64,000 nt of DNA from Pelagibacteraceae bacterium AG-464-B04 (GCA_003209225.1 QCRZ01000001.1:1-64000); one strand, 5' to 3'; positions 10,612 to 22,737 are shown, numbered from the stretch's first letter. Notes: generated by a model from the letters alone, not told the origin. Numbers and translations are program-made.

Positions 10612-12687
10612 ATGGCTAGAACACATAACTTAGATAAATATAGAAACATTGGAATTATGGCCCATATAGATGCGGGTAAAACAACAACTACTGAAAGAAT
10701 ATTATATTACACCGGAAAGAGTCATAAAATCGGCGAAGTTCATGATGGTGCAGCAACAATGGATTGGATGGAGCAAGAACAAGAAAGAGGAATAACAATT
10801 ACTTCAGCGGCAACAACTTGTTATTGGAACAATCATAGAATTAATATCATAGATACACCTGGGCATGTAGATTTTACCATTGAAGTAGAAAGATCATTAA
10901 AAGTTTTAGATGGAGCAGTTGCAGTTTTTGATGGGGTGGCAGGTGTTGAGCCACAATCGGAAACTGTTTGGAGACAAGCAGACAAATATAAAGTTCCACG
11001 GATTTGTTTTGTGAATAAATTAGATAGAACGGGGGCTGATTTTTTCAGATGTGTAGATATGATTAAAGATAGGTTGGGATCTAAGCCTTTGGTTATGCAA
11101 ATACCAGTTGGGATCGAAGCTTCATTAAAAGGTGTTATTGATTTAATTAAGATGAAAGCAGTAATCTGGAAAGATGAAACTTTAGGAGCTAAATTTGATT
11201 ATGTTGAAATTCCTGAAAACTTAAAAAACGAAGCTGAAAAATATAGAAAAGAATTAGTTGAAACTGCTGTAGAACAAGATGAAAAATTAATGGAAGACTA
11301 TTTAAATGGTAAAACAATATCCGAAAATGATTTAATATCTTGTGTTAGAAAAGGCTGTCTAAAGTTTGATTTTGTTCCAGTTTTAACAGGATCCGCATTT
11401 AAAAACAAAGGTGTGCAACCACTACTTGATGCAGTTGTTGATTTTCTTCCAAGTCCACTGGATATAGGAAATATTAGCGGTACCAAACCTGGATCTGACG
11501 ATAAATTAGAAAGAAAATTTGATGATAAAGAACCTTTTTCAGCATTGGCCTTTAAAGTAGCTAACGATCCATTCGTTGGTTCATTAACATTTATAAGAAT
11601 TTATTCAGGTACAATTAAATCAGGTACTGGAATGTACAATACCTCAAGAGATAAAGAAGAAAGAATTGGACGGATGCTTTTAATGCATGCAAATTCAAGA
11701 GAAGATATAAAAGAAGCTAATGCCGGAGATATTGTTGCACTAGCAGGTCTTAAATACACCATTACAGGACATACTCTTTCGGAAGAAGATAAACCAATAT
11801 TGTTAGAACCGATGGAATTTCCAGATCCGGTAATTGAAATTGCTGTAGAACCAAAAACCAAGGGAGATCAAGAAAAAATGGGTGAAGCTTTGGGAAGGTT
11901 AGCTAAAGAAGACCCATCATTTAGAGTTACTTCAGATGAAGAATCTGGACAAACTATTATCAAAGGAATGGGAGAACTTCACTTGGATATTATAGTAGAT
12001 AGAATGAAAAGAGAATTTAAGGTTGAGGCAAATATTGGGGCTCCACAAGTAGCATACAGAGAAACCATCTTAGGAAATGCAGAATTTGATTATATTCATA
12101 AAAAGCAAAGTGGCGGAGCTGGACAATTTGCGAGAGTTAAACTTTCAATTGAACCTTTAGAACCTGGTAAGGGTAGAGAAGTAGAAAATAAAATAAAAGG
12201 GGGAGCAATTCCAAAAGAATTCATTCCAGGAGTAGAAAAAGGCATAGAAAGTGTTTCAGATTCAGGAATTTTAGCTGGCTTCCCAATCATAGATTATAAA
12301 GTTACAATTATAGACGGTTTACATCATGACGTTGATTCAAGTGTTCTTGCATTTGAAATAGCATCAAGACATTGTTTTAAACAATTATGTACAAAAGCAT
12401 CATTGAAACTTTTAGAACCTATAATGAGGGTAGAAATTGTAACGCCGGAAGATTACATGGGAGATGTAATAGGGGATTTAAATAGTAGAAGAGGTCAAGT
12501 AGAAGGCACCGAGACAAGGGGTAATGCAACTGTAATCACAGGAATGGTACCGTTAGCAAATATGTTTGGTTATGTAAATAATTTAAGATCAATGTCACAA
12601 GGTAGGGCTCAATATTCAATGTTCTTTGATCATTATGAAAAAGTTCCACAAAATGTCCAAGAAGAAGTAACAAAGAAAATGGCATAA
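10612..12687 (+). CDS. fusA: Elongation factor G
   Basis: [31 protein letters not shown] motifs. Confidence 0.98.
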   Translation: MARTHNLDKYRNIGIMAHIDAGKTTTTERILYYTGKSHKIGEVHDGAATMDWMEQEQERGITITSAATTCYWNNHRINIIDTPGHVDFTIEVERSLKVLDGAVAVFDGVAGVEPQSETVWRQADKYKVPRICFVNKLDRTGADFFRCVDMIKDRLGSKPLVMQIPVGIEASLKGVIDLIKMKAVIWKDETLGAKFDYVEIPENLKNEAEKYRKELVETAVEQDEKLMEDYLNGKTISENDLISCVRKGCLKFDFVPVLTGSAFKNKGVQPLLDAVVDFLPSPLDIGNISGTKPGSDDKLERKFDDKEPFSALAFKVANDPFVGSLTFIRIYSGTIKSGTGMYNTSRDKEERIGRMLLMHANSREDIKEANAGDIVALAGLKYTITGHTLSEEDKPILLEPMEFPDPVIEIAVEPKTKGDQEKMGEALGRLAKEDPSFRVTSDEESGQTIIKGMGELHLDIIVDRMKREFKVEANIGAPQVAYRETILGNAEFDYIHKKQSGGAGQFARVKLSIEPLEPGKGREVENKIKGGAIPKEFIPGVEKGIESVSDSGILAGFPIIDYKVTIIDGLHHDVDSSVLAFEIASRHCFKQLCTKASLKLLEPIMRVEIVTPEDYMGDVIGDLNSRRGQVEGTETRGNATVITGMVPLANMFGYVNNLRSMSQGRAQYSMFFDHYEKVPQNVQEEVTKKMA

Positions 12688-12690
12688 ATT

Positions 12691-12999
12691 ATGAACAATC
12701 AAAATATAAGAATTAAATTAAGAGCCTATGACAACAAAATTTTAGATAAATCTACAATAGAAATAGTTAATACAGTAAAAAGAACTGGAGCAAATATAAA
12801 AGGCCCAATACCGCTACCAACAAAAATAGAAAAATATACAGTCTTAAGATCTCCTCATATTGATAAAAAAAGCAGAGAGCAATTTGAAACAAGAACTCAT
12901 AAAAGATTAATTGATATAATAGAACCTACGCCACAAACGGTCGAAGCTTTAATGAAATTAGATTTAGCTTCGGGAGTTGATGTAGAAATAAAAATATAA
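12691..12999 (+). CDS. rpsJ: 30S ribosomal protein S10
   Basis: [16 protein letters not shown] motifs. Confidence 0.97.
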   Translation: MNNQNIRIKLRAYDNKILDKSTIEIVNTVKRTGANIKGPIPLPTKIEKYTVLRSPHIDKKSREQFETRTHKRLIDIIEPTPQTVEALMKLDLASGVDVEIKI

Positions 13000-13007
13000 G
13001 GATATAA

Positions 13008-13724
13008 ATGATAAGTGTCGGATTGATGGGCAGAAAAATAGGAATGAGTAGAGAATTCTTTCCTATGGGTTTATCTGTTCCGGTTACCGTAATACGTATA
13101 GAAAAAGGTAGAGTGATTGATTTAATTACAAAAGATAAAAGAGGCTATGATGCTGTAAGAGTTGGTTTTGGAAAAATTAAGTCAACAAAATTAAGTAAGG
13201 CGATGAAGGGTTTTTATGCAAAAAAGTCTACCGAAACTAAGAAATACTTAAAAGAATATCGAGTAAAAGATTTAACAAACTACAAAGAAGGAAATGAAAT
13301 AGGTTTAGAGATCTTTAAAGATATAAAATTTGTTGATGTAACTTCTAAAACTATAGGAAAAGGATTTGCTGGTGTTATGAAAAAATATAATTTTGCTGGT
13401 TTAAGAGCTTCACACGGTGTTTCAGTATCACACCGTTCACACGGCTCTACAGGTCAAAGACAAGATCCAGGAAAAGTATTTAAGGGAAAAAAAATGGCAG
13501 GTCATATGGGAGATAAATATAGAACTATGTTAAATTTAGAAATTGTAAAATCTGATTTAACTAATGATTTAATTTATTTAAAAGGATCTATTCCTGGTTC
13601 AAAAAATTCGTTAGTTTTTTTAAGAAATTCTGTAAAAAAAATTACAAAAAAAACACTTTCTGAAAAATATAAATTAATAATAAAAAATGATGAAAAAAAA
13701 GAACCTATTAAAGAAACTAAATGA
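13008..13724 (+). CDS. rplC: 50S ribosomal protein L3
   Basis: GLMGRKIGM; SHGVSVSHRSHGSTGQRQDPGKVFKGKKMAGHMG. Confidence 0.96.
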   Translation: MISVGLMGRKIGMSREFFPMGLSVPVTVIRIEKGRVIDLITKDKRGYDAVRVGFGKIKSTKLSKAMKGFYAKKSTETKKYLKEYRVKDLTNYKEGNEIGLEIFKDIKFVDVTSKTIGKGFAGVMKKYNFAGLRASHGVSVSHRSHGSTGQRQDPGKVFKGKKMAGHMGDKYRTMLNLEIVKSDLTNDLIYLKGSIPGSKNSLVFLRNSVKKITKKTLSEKYKLIIKNDEKKEPIKETK

Positions 13725-14350
13725 AAATAGATAGTATAAATATTAACGGTAAAGTGTCAGAATTCGAAATCTCTGAGAAAATTTTTTCATCTAAAATTAA
13801 TAGCAAGTTAATATCCCAGGTAATTCATGCTCAAATATCGTATTTAAAACCAAGAGTAGCTAAAACTAAGCAGAGAAATGAGATAATTGGATCTACAGCA
13901 AAAATTTATGCCCAAAAAGGAACTGGTAACGCTAGGCATGCAAGTAGAAAAGCGCCAATTTTTGTTGGTGGTGGTGTTGCTCATGGACCAAAGGGCAATG
14001 TTTATAGGATTAAAAAAATTAATAAAAAGCAAAAAAAGACAAGTTTAATAAGCGCAATATCCCAAAGATACAAAGAAAAAAGTTTAATTATTTTTGACGA
14101 TATACAAAGCAAGATTAATAAAACAAAAGATTTTTATAAATTTCTTAAAAAAAATAATATTAGCAATGCATTAATAGTAGTAGATGCAAAATCTAAAAAA
14201 AATATTGAAATGTCAGCAAGAAATATAGCTAATATAAAGCTTATTGACACCTTATACTTGTCTACTTATGACATTTTAAAGTTTAAAAAGATTGTATTTA
14301 CGCAGTCTTCAACTAAAGAACTAGAAAAAAAATTTTTAAAACATGAATAA
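13721..14350 (+). CDS. rplD: 50S ribosomal protein L4
   Basis: AQKGTGNARHASRKAPIFVGGGVAHGP motif. Confidence 0.95.
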   Translation: MKIDSININGKVSEFEISEKIFSSKINSKLISQVIHAQISYLKPRVAKTKQRNEIIGSTAKIYAQKGTGNARHASRKAPIFVGGGVAHGPKGNVYRIKKINKKQKKTSLISAISQRYKEKSLIIFDDIQSKINKTKDFYKFLKKNNISNALIVVDAKSKKNIEMSARNIANIKLIDTLYLSTYDILKFKKIVFTQSSTKELEKKFLKHE

Positions 14351-14636
14351 AGTTCATCTATATGATTGCATATTGAGTCCTGTTGTTACTGAAAAATCAA
14401 CAAATTTGTCTGAAATGAACAAAGTGGTTTTTAAAGTTAATGTTTCAGCAAATAAAAAAAATGTTAAAAAAAATATTGAAAAAATATTTAAAGTTAATGT
14501 TGTCAAGGTAAATATAATAAATAAAAAAAATAGATTAAAAACGGTCAGGGGAAAAAAAGTTAAGGTTCAGGGATATAAAAAAGCTATAGTCACTCTTAAA
14601 AAGGGAGACAATATAGATTTAACAACAGGAATTTAA
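14343..14636 (+). CDS. rplW: 50S ribosomal protein L23
   Basis: SPVVTEKST motif and synteny. Confidence 0.94.
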   Translation: MNKVHLYDCILSPVVTEKSTNLSEMNKVVFKVNVSANKKNVKKNIEKIFKVNVVKVNIINKKNRLKTVRGKKVKVQGYKKAIVTLKKGDNIDLTTGI

Positions 14637-15467
14637 ATGTCATTAAAAACTTTTAAACCATATACGAAATCAACACGTGGAACAGTTATCTTAACAAGAA
14701 ATAAACTTTGGAAAGGTAAATCAGTAAAATCACTAACAATAGGAAAAAAATCTTCATCAGGGAGAAATAATTTAGGCAGAATTACTTCACGGAGAAGAGG
14801 AGCGGGACATAAAAAAAAATATAGAAAAATAGATTTTTATAGAAATAAAAATGATATCGAAGCAGTAGTTGAAAGAATTGAATATGACCCAAATAGAACT
14901 TGCCACATTATGTTAGTAAAATATGAAGATGGTGAAAAATCTTATGTTTTACATCCACAAAATTTGAAAATTGGTGACAAAATTGTTTCTGGAAATAAAA
15001 AAGAAATAAAAATAGGAAATTGTATGCCTTTACAAGATATTCCAGCAGGTACCTCTATCCATAATGTTGAAATGGAAGCTGGCGCAGGAGCAAAAATTGC
15101 AAGATCGGCAGGTGCTTCAGTTCAAATTAGTGGATCTGATGGTAAATATTCTATAATTAAATTAGCATCCGGAGAAATAAGAAGAGTAATTAGTACAGCA
15201 AAGGCAACCATAGGAGTTTTGTCAAATCCTGATCAAAAAAATATAAAAATTGGAAAAGCTGGAAGAAATAGATGGCTCGGAGTAAGACCAAGTGTCCGTG
15301 GAGTTGTAATGAATCCAGTTGATCATCCCCACGGAGGCGGTGAAGGAAAAACTTCAGGTGGTAGGCATCCTGTTTCACCATGGGGGCAATCAGCAAAAGG
15401 TTTAAAAACGCGTAACAACAAACGAACAAATAAATTCATTATTTCAAGAAGGGGTAAAAAGGTATAA
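14637..15467 (+). CDS. rplB: 50S ribosomal protein L2
   Basis: [31 protein letters not shown]. Confidence 0.98.
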   Translation: MSLKTFKPYTKSTRGTVILTRNKLWKGKSVKSLTIGKKSSSGRNNLGRITSRRRGAGHKKKYRKIDFYRNKNDIEAVVERIEYDPNRTCHIMLVKYEDGEKSYVLHPQNLKIGDKIVSGNKKEIKIGNCMPLQDIPAGTSIHNVEMEAGAGAKIARSAGASVQISGSDGKYSIIKLASGEIRRVISTAKATIGVLSNPDQKNIKIGKAGRNRWLGVRPSVRGVVMNPVDHPHGGGEGKTSGGRHPVSPWGQSAKGLKTRNNKRTNKFIISRRGKKV

Positions 15468-15472
15468 TAAAT

Positions 15473-15805
15473 ATGTCTAGATCAGTTTGGAAAGGACCTT
15501 TTGTTGAACCAAGTTTAATTAAAAAGGTTGAAAAGCATAAAAAACAAAGTGACAAAAAACCAATTAAAACATGGTCAAGAAAATCTACCGTTATCCCTGA
15601 CTTTATAGGTATTAGTTTTTTAATTTATAACGGAAAAAAATTTATTCCAATAACAATTTCTGAAGATATGGTTGGTCATAAACTGGGCGAATTTTCTCCT
15701 ACAAGAACATTTGCTGGCCACACTCCAGCAGATAAAAAAGCCGCTCAAGAGAAAGCATTAACCCCTCAAGCAAAAAAAGAAACAACTTCAAATGAAAAAA
15801 AATAA
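15473..15805 (+). CDS. rpsS: 30S ribosomal protein S19 with a short C-terminal extension
   Basis: [25 protein letters not shown]. Confidence 0.96.
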   Translation: MSRSVWKGPFVEPSLIKKVEKHKKQSDKKPIKTWSRKSTVIPDFIGISFLIYNGKKFIPITISEDMVGHKLGEFSPTRTFAGHTPADKKAAQEKALTPQAKKETTSNEKK

Positions 15806-16190
15806 ACAAAAAAAAGAAAAACAAAATTTAGTTAAAACTACTAACAAAAATGTTAGAAGTAGCACAAGAAAAATTAGTGTTATATTAAAAGGTATTGTTG
15901 GAAAAAAAGTTGAACATGCTTTAAGAGATTTAACCTTTGCAAATCAAAGAATATGTAAAGATATTAAAAAAACAATTAACACTGCAGTTGCTGACGCAGA
16001 AAATAATTTTCAATATGATATTGATAATTTATTTATAAAGGAAGCTTATTGTGGCAAATCTATTGTTATGAAAAGATTTAGACCAAGAGCAAAAGGAAGA
16101 GCCAGTGCTATTAAAAAGCCTTATAGCAATGTAACTATTATATTATCAGATAAAATAAAAAAAGAGGAGAAACATGGGGCAAAAAGTTAA
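15792..16190 (+). CDS. rplV: 50S ribosomal protein L22
   Basis: [25 protein letters not shown]. Confidence 0.94.
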   Translation: MKKNKQKKEKQNLVKTTNKNVRSSTRKISVILKGIVGKKVEHALRDLTFANQRICKDIKKTINTAVADAENNFQYDIDNLFIKEAYCGKSIVMKRFRPRAKGRASAIKKPYSNVTIILSDKIKKEEKHGAKS

Positions 16191-16833
16191 TCCAGTAGGT
16201 TTTAGATTGGGAATTAATAGAGGTTGGGACTCTATATGGTTTGCTAAAAAAGATCAGTTTGGGAATAATTTAATCGAAGATTTTAATATAAGAAATTATA
16301 TTAAAAAAAATGTTGTAAATTCTGGAATTTCTAAAGTTATGATTGAAAGAACAACAAAAAAATGTTTTGTAACAATTTATACCTCAAGACCAGGATTTGT
16401 TATTGGAAAAAAAGGTAGTGATATAGAGAAAATTAAAAAAAAACTATCAAAATTTAGCAATAATGAAGTTATTTTAAATATTAAAGAGGTAAAAAAACCT
16501 GAATTAAATAGTTATTTAGTTGCTGAAAATATTGCTCAACAGCTTGTTAAAAGAATAGCTTACAGAAGAGCTATGAAAAGAGCTATGCAATCAGCTCTTA
16601 GATTGGGTGCAAAAGGAATAAAAGTTTGTGTAAGCGGAAGATTGGGTGGAAATGAAATAGCTCGATCTGAATGGCTAAGAGAAGGCAGTGTGCCTTTACA
16701 TACCTTGAGAGCGGATGTTGATTATGCTGATACAGAAGCTTTAACAACTTATGGTATGATAGGAATTAAAGTTTGGATATATAAAGGGAAAATTTTTAAA
16801 AGCGAATTTAATCAGGAAACTAATAAAGGCTAA
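16174..16833 (+). CDS. rpsC: 30S ribosomal protein S3
   Basis: [18 protein letters not shown] domain [12 protein letters not shown]. Confidence 0.97.
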   Translation: MGQKVNPVGFRLGINRGWDSIWFAKKDQFGNNLIEDFNIRNYIKKNVVNSGISKVMIERTTKKCFVTIYTSRPGFVIGKKGSDIEKIKKKLSKFSNNEVILNIKEVKKPELNSYLVAENIAQQLVKRIAYRRAMKRAMQSALRLGAKGIKVCVSGRLGGNEIARSEWLREGSVPLHTLRADVDYADTEALTTYGMIGIKVWIYKGKIFKSEFNQETNKG

Positions 16834-16835
16834 AC

Positions 16836-17240
16836 ATGTTACAACCAGCAAGAACAAAATATAGAAAGTCGCATAAAGGTAGAATTCATGGTAAAGCTCA
16901 AAGATGTGACAAGTTAAATTATGGTGCTTTTGGTCTTAAAGCATTGCAGCCTGAAAGAATTGTTTCAAATCAAATAGAAGCAGCAAGAGTTGCTTTAACC
17001 AGACACATGAAAAGAACTGGAAAAGTTTGGTCAAGGATATTTCCAAATATTCCAGTCTCAAAAAAACCTACAGAAGTGCGTATGGGAAAAGGCAAAGGAT
17101 CACCAGAATATTGGGTATGTCGAGTAAAACCAGGAAGAATTTTATTTGAAGTAGATGGAGTTAAAGAAATTGTTGCAAAAGAAGCATTATATAAAGCTTC
17201 AGCAAAACTTCCAATAAAAACAAAATTTGTTAAAAGATAA
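16836..17240 (+). CDS. rplP: 50S ribosomal protein L16
   Basis: [23 protein letters not shown]. Confidence 0.97.
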   Translation: MLQPARTKYRKSHKGRIHGKAQRCDKLNYGAFGLKALQPERIVSNQIEAARVALTRHMKRTGKVWSRIFPNIPVSKKPTEVRMGKGKGSPEYWVCRVKPGRILFEVDGVKEIVAKEALYKASAKLPIKTKFVKR

Positions 17241-17243
17241 TTT

Positions 17244-17426
17244 ATGAAAATAAAAGAAATTAAAAAGCTATCAGAAGATCAATTAAGCCAAAATTTAAAT
17301 AAATTAAAGAAAGATTTATTTAATTTAAGATTTAAAAAAGTAAATGGTCAACTAACTAATCCATCAAAATTAAATGAAATAAAAAAATCAATAGCAAGGA
17401 CAAATACATTTCTTAGAAAAAAATAA
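17244..17426 (+). CDS. rpmC: 50S ribosomal protein L29
   Basis: Length, L29 fold signature and position between L16 and S17. Confidence 0.92.
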   Translation: MKIKEIKKLSEDQLSQNLNKLKKDLFNLRFKKVNGQLTNPSKLNEIKKSIARTNTFLRKK

Positions 17427-17427
17427 T

Positions 17428-17664
17428 ATGTCAAAAAATATTTTAAAAGGAAAAGTTATTAGTAACAAAAGTGAAAAAACCATAGTTGTTTTGGTTGAGA
17501 GAAAATATCAACATCCTTTCCTTAAAAAAGTTGTTAAAACAAAAAAAAAATACCACGCACATGACGAAAAAAATAAATTTAAAATTGGTGATGTTGTTGA
17601 AATTGAAGAATCAAGACCATTTTCTAAAAATAAACGATTCAAAGTTTTGGAGAAAAGTACATGA
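17428..17664 (+). CDS. rpsQ: 30S ribosomal protein S17
   Basis: [41 protein letters not shown]. Confidence 0.95.
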   Translation: MSKNILKGKVISNKSEKTIVVLVERKYQHPFLKKVVKTKKKYHAHDEKNKFKIGDVVEIEESRPFSKNKRFKVLEKST

Positions 17665-18029
17665 TACAAGTTCAAACAGAGTTATTAGTTGCAGACAACA
17701 CCGGTGCTAAAAGAATAGAGTGCATAAAGGTTTTGGGTGGTTCAAAAAGAAGATATGCATCCGTTGGTGATACAATAGTCGTTAGTGTCAAGGAAGCAAT
17801 TCCTAAAGGAAAAGTTAAAAAAGGGTCTGTACATAAAGCTATAATAGTAAGGACAAAACAGGGAATTTTTAGAAATGATGGATCAAAGGTAAAATTTGAT
17901 AATAATGCAGCAGTATTAACTGATGAAAAAGGCGAGCCACTTGGAACAAGAATTTTTGGTCCAGTTACTCGCGAACTAAGATCAAAGGGTCAAATGAAAA
18001 TAATTTCTTTAGCGCCGGAGGTTTTATAA
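17661..18029 (+). CDS. rplN: 50S ribosomal protein L14
   Basis: [27 protein letters not shown]. Confidence 0.98.
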   Translation: MIQVQTELLVADNTGAKRIECIKVLGGSKRRYASVGDTIVVSVKEAIPKGKVKKGSVHKAIIVRTKQGIFRNDGSKVKFDNNAAVLTDEKGEPLGTRIFGPVTRELRSKGQMKIISLAPEVL

Positions 18030-18032
18030 AAA

Positions 18033-18290
18033 ATGCATTTAAAAAAAGGAAATTTAGTAAAAATACTTACCGGAAAAGATAAAAATAAGTCAGGTGAAAT
18101 TATTGAATTAATTAAAAAACATAATAAAGCAAAAGTGAAGGGTATAAATTTAGTTAAGAAACATTTAAAAGCAACTAAAGAAAAAAAAGGTGGGATTATT
18201 TCTAAGGAAAACTTCATCCATTTGTCTAATCTTGCTTTACAAGAAACAAATAAAAAAATTGAAAAAAAAAAGAAAGTAGCTAAAAAATGA
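18033..18290 (+). CDS. rplX: 50S ribosomal protein L24
   Basis: KOW-type [16 protein letters not shown]; position. Confidence 0.92.
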   Translation: MHLKKGNLVKILTGKDKNKSGEIIELIKKHNKAKVKGINLVKKHLKATKEKKGGIISKENFIHLSNLALQETNKKIEKKKKVAKK

Positions 18291-18841
18291 ATCCAAGATT
18301 AAAAGAGCAATATTTTTCAAAAATACAAATTGATTTAATAAATAAACTTTCATTAAAAAATAAATTAATGGTTCCACGGCTAGAAAAAGTTGTAATTAAT
18401 ATGGGATTGGGTAATGACGGTAATGATAAGAAAATTTTAAAATCATGTACTGAAGACTTAGCATCTATTACTGGTCAAAAACCAGTTGTTACAAAGTTTA
18501 AAAAATCTATTTCAAATTTTAAATCAAGAAAGGATAGTTTGTCAGGATTAAAAGTTACTTTAAGAAAAAATAAAATGTATGAATTTATTGATAGATTAGT
18601 AAATATTGCACTTCCAAGAATTAAAGACTTTAGAGGTCTAAATCCAAAAAGTTTTGATGCGTTCGGAAATTATACTTTTGGAATTAAAGAGCATATTATT
18701 TTTCCAGAGGTAAATTTTGATAAAGTTGAAAAAATAAGAGGAATGGACATAACAATTGTAACAAAAGGATCAAATAAAAATCATGTTTTAGCTTTGCTAA
18801 AAGAATTTAACTTTCCTTTTAATACAGAAAAGAAAAATTAA
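18287..18841 (+). CDS. rplE: 50S ribosomal protein L5
   Basis: [22 protein letters not shown]. Confidence 0.97.
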   Translation: MNPRLKEQYFSKIQIDLINKLSLKNKLMVPRLEKVVINMGLGNDGNDKKILKSCTEDLASITGQKPVVTKFKKSISNFKSRKDSLSGLKVTLRKNKMYEFIDRLVNIALPRIKDFRGLNPKSFDAFGNYTFGIKEHIIFPEVNFDKVEKIRGMDITIVTKGSNKNHVLALLKEFNFPFNTEKKN

Positions 18842-18854
18842 AAGTAGAGGAACT

Positions 18855-19160
18855 ATGGCAAAAAAAAGCACAATAAATAGAAATAAAAAAAGAATTAAAA
18901 TGAATAAAAAATTCTTAAATAAAAGAAAAAAACTAAAAAATATAGTAATGGACAAAAAAATAAGTTTAGAAGAAAGATTTAAAGCACAGATGAAACTATC
19001 TAAATTACCAAGAAATTCAGCCAAGACAAGAATTAAAAATAGATGCGAAATTACAGGAAGATCTCATGGAGTTTATAGAAAATTAAAAGTTTCAAGAATT
19101 TATTTAAGAAAGTTATGCCTAGAAGGAAAAATCCCAGGCATGGTTAAATCAAGTTGGTAG
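18855..19160 (+). CDS. rpsN: 30S ribosomal protein S14
   Basis: [26 protein letters not shown]. Confidence 0.96.
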   Translation: MAKKSTINRNKKRIKMNKKFLNKRKKLKNIVMDKKISLEERFKAQMKLSKLPRNSAKTRIKNRCEITGRSHGVYRKLKVSRIYLRKLCLEGKIPGMVKSSW

Positions 19161-19175
19161 GAAAGGAATAAATAT

Positions 19176-19574
19176 ATGAGTTTTTCAGATCCCGTTGGAG
19201 ACATGATAGCAAGAATCCAAAATGGACAAATGAGAGCTAGCAGCAAAATTCAAATGCCCGCTTCAACATTTAAAGGTAAAATTCTAGAAGTTTTAAAAAG
19301 AGAGGGCTTTATATCAAATTATTCCTTAGAGGAAGATGAGCAAAAAAAATCTAATTTTTTAATAAATTTAAAATATAATTCTGGTTCACCAGTAATTAGC
19401 AATATTGAAAGAATATCTAAGCCTGGAAGAAGATTTTATTCAAGTGCCGAAAGTATCCCAAAAATTCAAAATGGCTTAGGTATAGCAATTGTTTCTACTT
19501 CGAAAGGGGTCATGACTGACTCTGAAGCTAGAAAAGCAAATCTAGGTGGTGAAATTATTTGTAAGGTTTTTTAA
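19176..19574 (+). CDS. rpsH: 30S ribosomal protein S8
   Basis: DPVGDMIARIQNGQ; SKPGRRFY; GLGIAIVSTSKGVMTDSEAR. Confidence 0.97.
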   Translation: MSFSDPVGDMIARIQNGQMRASSKIQMPASTFKGKILEVLKREGFISNYSLEEDEQKKSNFLINLKYNSGSPVISNIERISKPGRRFYSSAESIPKIQNGLGIAIVSTSKGVMTDSEARKANLGGEIICKVF

Positions 19575-20116
19575 TGTCAAAAATAGGAAAGAAAAAAATA
19601 ATAATACCTAATGGAGTAAATATTTCAGTTGATGAAAATAATTTAAATATTAAAGGCCCAAATGGAAACAAAAGTATGAGTTTAGATAGAAAAGTTTTTG
19701 AAGTAAATCTTATTGAAAATAAAGAAATTTCTATTAAGCCTATAAATAAAGCAACTGATGAAATCAAAAAAGATTGGGGCATGAACAGAAGTCTTCTTAA
19801 TAATGCAATAATTGGTGTAAATAAGGGTTATGAAAAAATTTTAGAAATGACTGGAGTTGGATATAGAGCTGCTATTAAAGGAAATCATCTAAACTTACAA
19901 CTAGGTTACAGCCATGATATCAATTTTGAAATACCTAAAGATGTAAAAATTATGGTTGAAAAACAAACTACAATTAAAATTAATGGAACAGATAAGCAGG
20001 TGGTCGGCCAAATAGCTTCTAAAATTAAGTCTTACAGACCTCCAGAACCTTATAAAGGAAAAGGAATTAAAGTTAAGGGTGAGTATATTTTACGTAAAGA
20101 AGGGAAAAAAAAATAA
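19574..20116 (+). CDS. rplF: 50S ribosomal protein L6
   Basis: MTGVGYRA; RPPEPYKGKGI. Confidence 0.97.
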   Translation: MSKIGKKKIIIPNGVNISVDENNLNIKGPNGNKSMSLDRKVFEVNLIENKEISIKPINKATDEIKKDWGMNRSLLNNAIIGVNKGYEKILEMTGVGYRAAIKGNHLNLQLGYSHDINFEIPKDVKIMVEKQTTIKINGTDKQVVGQIASKIKSYRPPEPYKGKGIKVKGEYILRKEGKKK

Positions 20117-20119
20117 ACT

Positions 20120-20476
20120 ATGAAACTTAATAGGAAAAATAAAAAAAAATTAAGAGTTAGGAATAAATTAAAAAAGACAAATAAAAGTAATAGATTGAGA
20201 CTTACCATAAATAGGTCTAGTAAAAATATTTCTGCTCAAATAGTGAATGATAACGAAAGTAAAACTCTTGTAGCCGCTTCTTCTGTAGAAAGAGATTTAA
20301 AAAATATGAAAAAAACTAAAAAAATGGATTTATCTCTATTTGTAGCTGAAGCTTTAGCTAAAAGAGCAAATGATAAAAAAATTACAAAAGTATTTTTTGA
20401 TAGAGGATCTTATAAATATCATGGAAGAGTTAAACTATTAGCGGAAACTTTAAGAAAAAAAGGTTTGGATTTTTAG
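20120..20476 (+). CDS. rplR: 50S ribosomal protein L18
   Basis: [24 protein letters not shown]. Confidence 0.96.
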   Translation: MKLNRKNKKKLRVRNKLKKTNKSNRLRLTINRSSKNISAQIVNDNESKTLVAASSVERDLKNMKKTKKMDLSLFVAEALAKRANDKKITKVFFDRGSYKYHGRVKLLAETLRKKGLDF

Positions 20477-20974
20477 ATGGCAAATAATGATTTAAAAGAA
20501 AAACTAATTTATATTAACCGAATTACCAAAGTTGTAAAAGGTGGAAGGCGTTTTGCATTTTCAGCCTTAGTTGTAGTAGGAGATCAATTGGGTAAATTAG
20601 GTATAGCTCACGCTAAATCTAAACAAGTATCCGACGCTATTAAAAAAGCTACTGAAGTAGCTAAAAGAAAACTTGTCCACATATCTTTAAAAGATGGAAG
20701 AACTTTGCATCATGATATTCTTGGTAAAAAAGGATCTGGAAAAGTTCTTTTAAGATCTGCTCCAAAAGGAACAGGTATAATTGCAGGAGGACCCATCAGA
20801 GCTGTTTGCGAAGTAGTTGGTATAAAGGATATTGTAGCTAAATCTTTAGGATCGTCTAATCCTCACAATGTAGTTCGAGCTTGTATGAAAGCACTTATGA
20901 GTCAAACTTCTCCAAAAAATATATCTTTTTTAAGAGGAAAAAAAATATCAGAAATTGTCGAGAAAAGAGGCTAA
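20477..20974 (+). CDS. rpsE: 30S ribosomal protein S5
   Basis: KVVKGGRRFAFSALVVVGD; APKGTGIIAGGPIRAV. Confidence 0.97.
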   Translation: MANNDLKEKLIYINRITKVVKGGRRFAFSALVVVGDQLGKLGIAHAKSKQVSDAIKKATEVAKRKLVHISLKDGRTLHHDILGKKGSGKVLLRSAPKGTGIIAGGPIRAVCEVVGIKDIVAKSLGSSNPHNVVRACMKALMSQTSPKNISFLRGKKISEIVEKRG

Positions 20975-21430
20975 ATGAATTTAAATACATTAAATTACAA
21001 AATTAAAAGTAAAAAAATCCGTGTAGGAAGAGGTATTGGCTCCGGTAAGGGAAAAACTTGTGGGCGCGGAATGAAAGGACAAAAATCTCGATCAGGAGTT
21101 GCTATTAAAAGCTTTGAAGGTGGTCAAATGCCTTTGTATAGAAGATTACCCAAAAGAGGATTTAATCCTATTTTTAAAAAAAATGTAGCCATACTAAATT
21201 TAAATCAATTGCAAAACTATTTATCAAAAAATCTTATAAGTAATAAAAATACATTAAATTTACTTGAGCTTAAAAAAAGCAAAATATTTAAAAAAAAAAC
21301 AACTAAACTAAAGTTGCTAGGTAATGGTGAATTAAAAGATAAAATAAATATTGAAGTTGATTTTATTTCAAAATCTGCCAAGGAAAAAATTGAGAAAATT
21401 GGTGGTTCAATTAAACTAATAACAAAATAA
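20975..21430 (+). CDS. rplO: 50S ribosomal protein L15
   Basis: GRGIGSGKGKTCGRGMKGQKSRSG; FEGGQMPLYRRLPKRGF. Confidence 0.96.
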   Translation: MNLNTLNYKIKSKKIRVGRGIGSGKGKTCGRGMKGQKSRSGVAIKSFEGGQMPLYRRLPKRGFNPIFKKNVAILNLNQLQNYLSKNLISNKNTLNLLELKKSKIFKKKTTKLKLLGNGELKDKINIEVDFISKSAKEKIEKIGGSIKLITK

Positions 21431-21448
21431 TTTAATTAAATAATATTA

Positions 21449-22732
21449 ATGAGCAATGTTCTATCTCAAACAAATGATTTAAAAAATAGAATCATCTTTA
21501 CTATTATAGTTTTGTCCATTTATAGGCTTGGCACTTTTATACCTATACCAGGTATAGATCCTCAATCCCTTCAGGAAGTCATGAGTTCTAATCAACGTGG
21601 TTTATTAGGTATGTTCAATGTTTTTGCTGGTGGAGCCATAGCTCGAATGGCAATTTTTGCATTAGGTATTATGCCGTATATTTCATCTTCTATTATAGTT
21701 CAGTTATTAACAGGTGTTTCTGATTATTTTAAAAATTTAAAAAACCAGGGCGAGCTAGGAAGAAAAAAAATTACACAAATTACTAGATATGGAACTGTTT
21801 TATTAGGAACTATACAAGGATATGGATTAGCTGTTGGTTTAGAAACTGCAGAAAATTTAGTTATTAACCCAGGAATTTTTTTCAGAGTAAGTACGGTTAT
21901 AACTATTGTAGCTAGCACTGTATTTTTAATGTGGTTAGGAGAACAAATAACACAAAGAGGTATTGGAAATGGAATTTCCCTAATAATATTTTCAGGAATA
22001 GTAGCCGAAATACCAAGAGCCCTTGTTACAACATTTGAATTAGGAAGAACCGGAGCAATATCAGCTTTAATGATTATATCAATTTTTCTTTTACTTATAG
22101 TTACAATTATTTTTATTGTTTTTATGGAGAGAGCTTTAAGAAAAATATTAATAAATTATCCTAAAAGACAAATGGGAAGTAAAGTTTATGGTGGTGAATC
22201 GTCTCATTTGCCTTTAAAAATTAATTCTGCAGGTGTAATACCAGCAATTTTTGCGTCAGCCTTACTTTTATTGCCGATTACTTTTTCTAATTTTAGTTTT
22301 TCAGAAAATGAATTTTTTTTGAATATTTCTTCATATTTTTCTCAAGGTAAACCTCTTTATATGATTTTATATGGTTCAGGTATTATTTTCTTTACCTTTT
22401 TTTATACGTCAATAGTTTTTAATCCCAACGAAACTGCTGAAAATTTAAGAAAGTATGGTGGTTATATTCCAGGAATAAGGCCTGGTGAAAGTACAGCTAT
22501 TTATATTGATAACATTCTTACTAAGCTTACAACAATGGGAGCTTTATATTTAGCTCTTGTTTGCTTAATGCCAGAAATATTGATTGCAAAATATCCTATA
22601 CCTTTTTATTTAGGAGGTACTTCAATTTTAATTGTTGTAATTGTTGCTATGGATACAGTTACTCAAGTACAAACTAGACTAATGAGTTCTCAGTATCAAT
22701 CACTTATTAAAAAAGCAAAATTTGGAAAATAA
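21449..22732 (+). CDS. secY: Protein translocase subunit SecY
   Basis: RLGTFIPIPGID; ALGIMPYISSSIIVQLL. Confidence 0.97.
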   Translation: MSNVLSQTNDLKNRIIFTIIVLSIYRLGTFIPIPGIDPQSLQEVMSSNQRGLLGMFNVFAGGAIARMAIFALGIMPYISSSIIVQLLTGVSDYFKNLKNQGELGRKKITQITRYGTVLLGTIQGYGLAVGLETAENLVINPGIFFRVSTVITIVASTVFLMWLGEQITQRGIGNGISLIIFSGIVAEIPRALVTTFELGRTGAISALMIISIFLLLIVTIIFIVFMERALRKILINYPKRQMGSKVYGGESSHLPLKINSAGVIPAIFASALLLLPITFSNFSFSENEFFLNISSYFSQGKPLYMILYGSGIIFFTFFYTSIVFNPNETAENLRKYGGYIPGIRPGESTAIYIDNILTKLTTMGALYLALVCLMPEILIAKYPIPFYLGGTSILIVVIVAMDTVTQVQTRLMSSQYQSLIKKAKFGK

Positions 22733-22737
22733 ATTTA

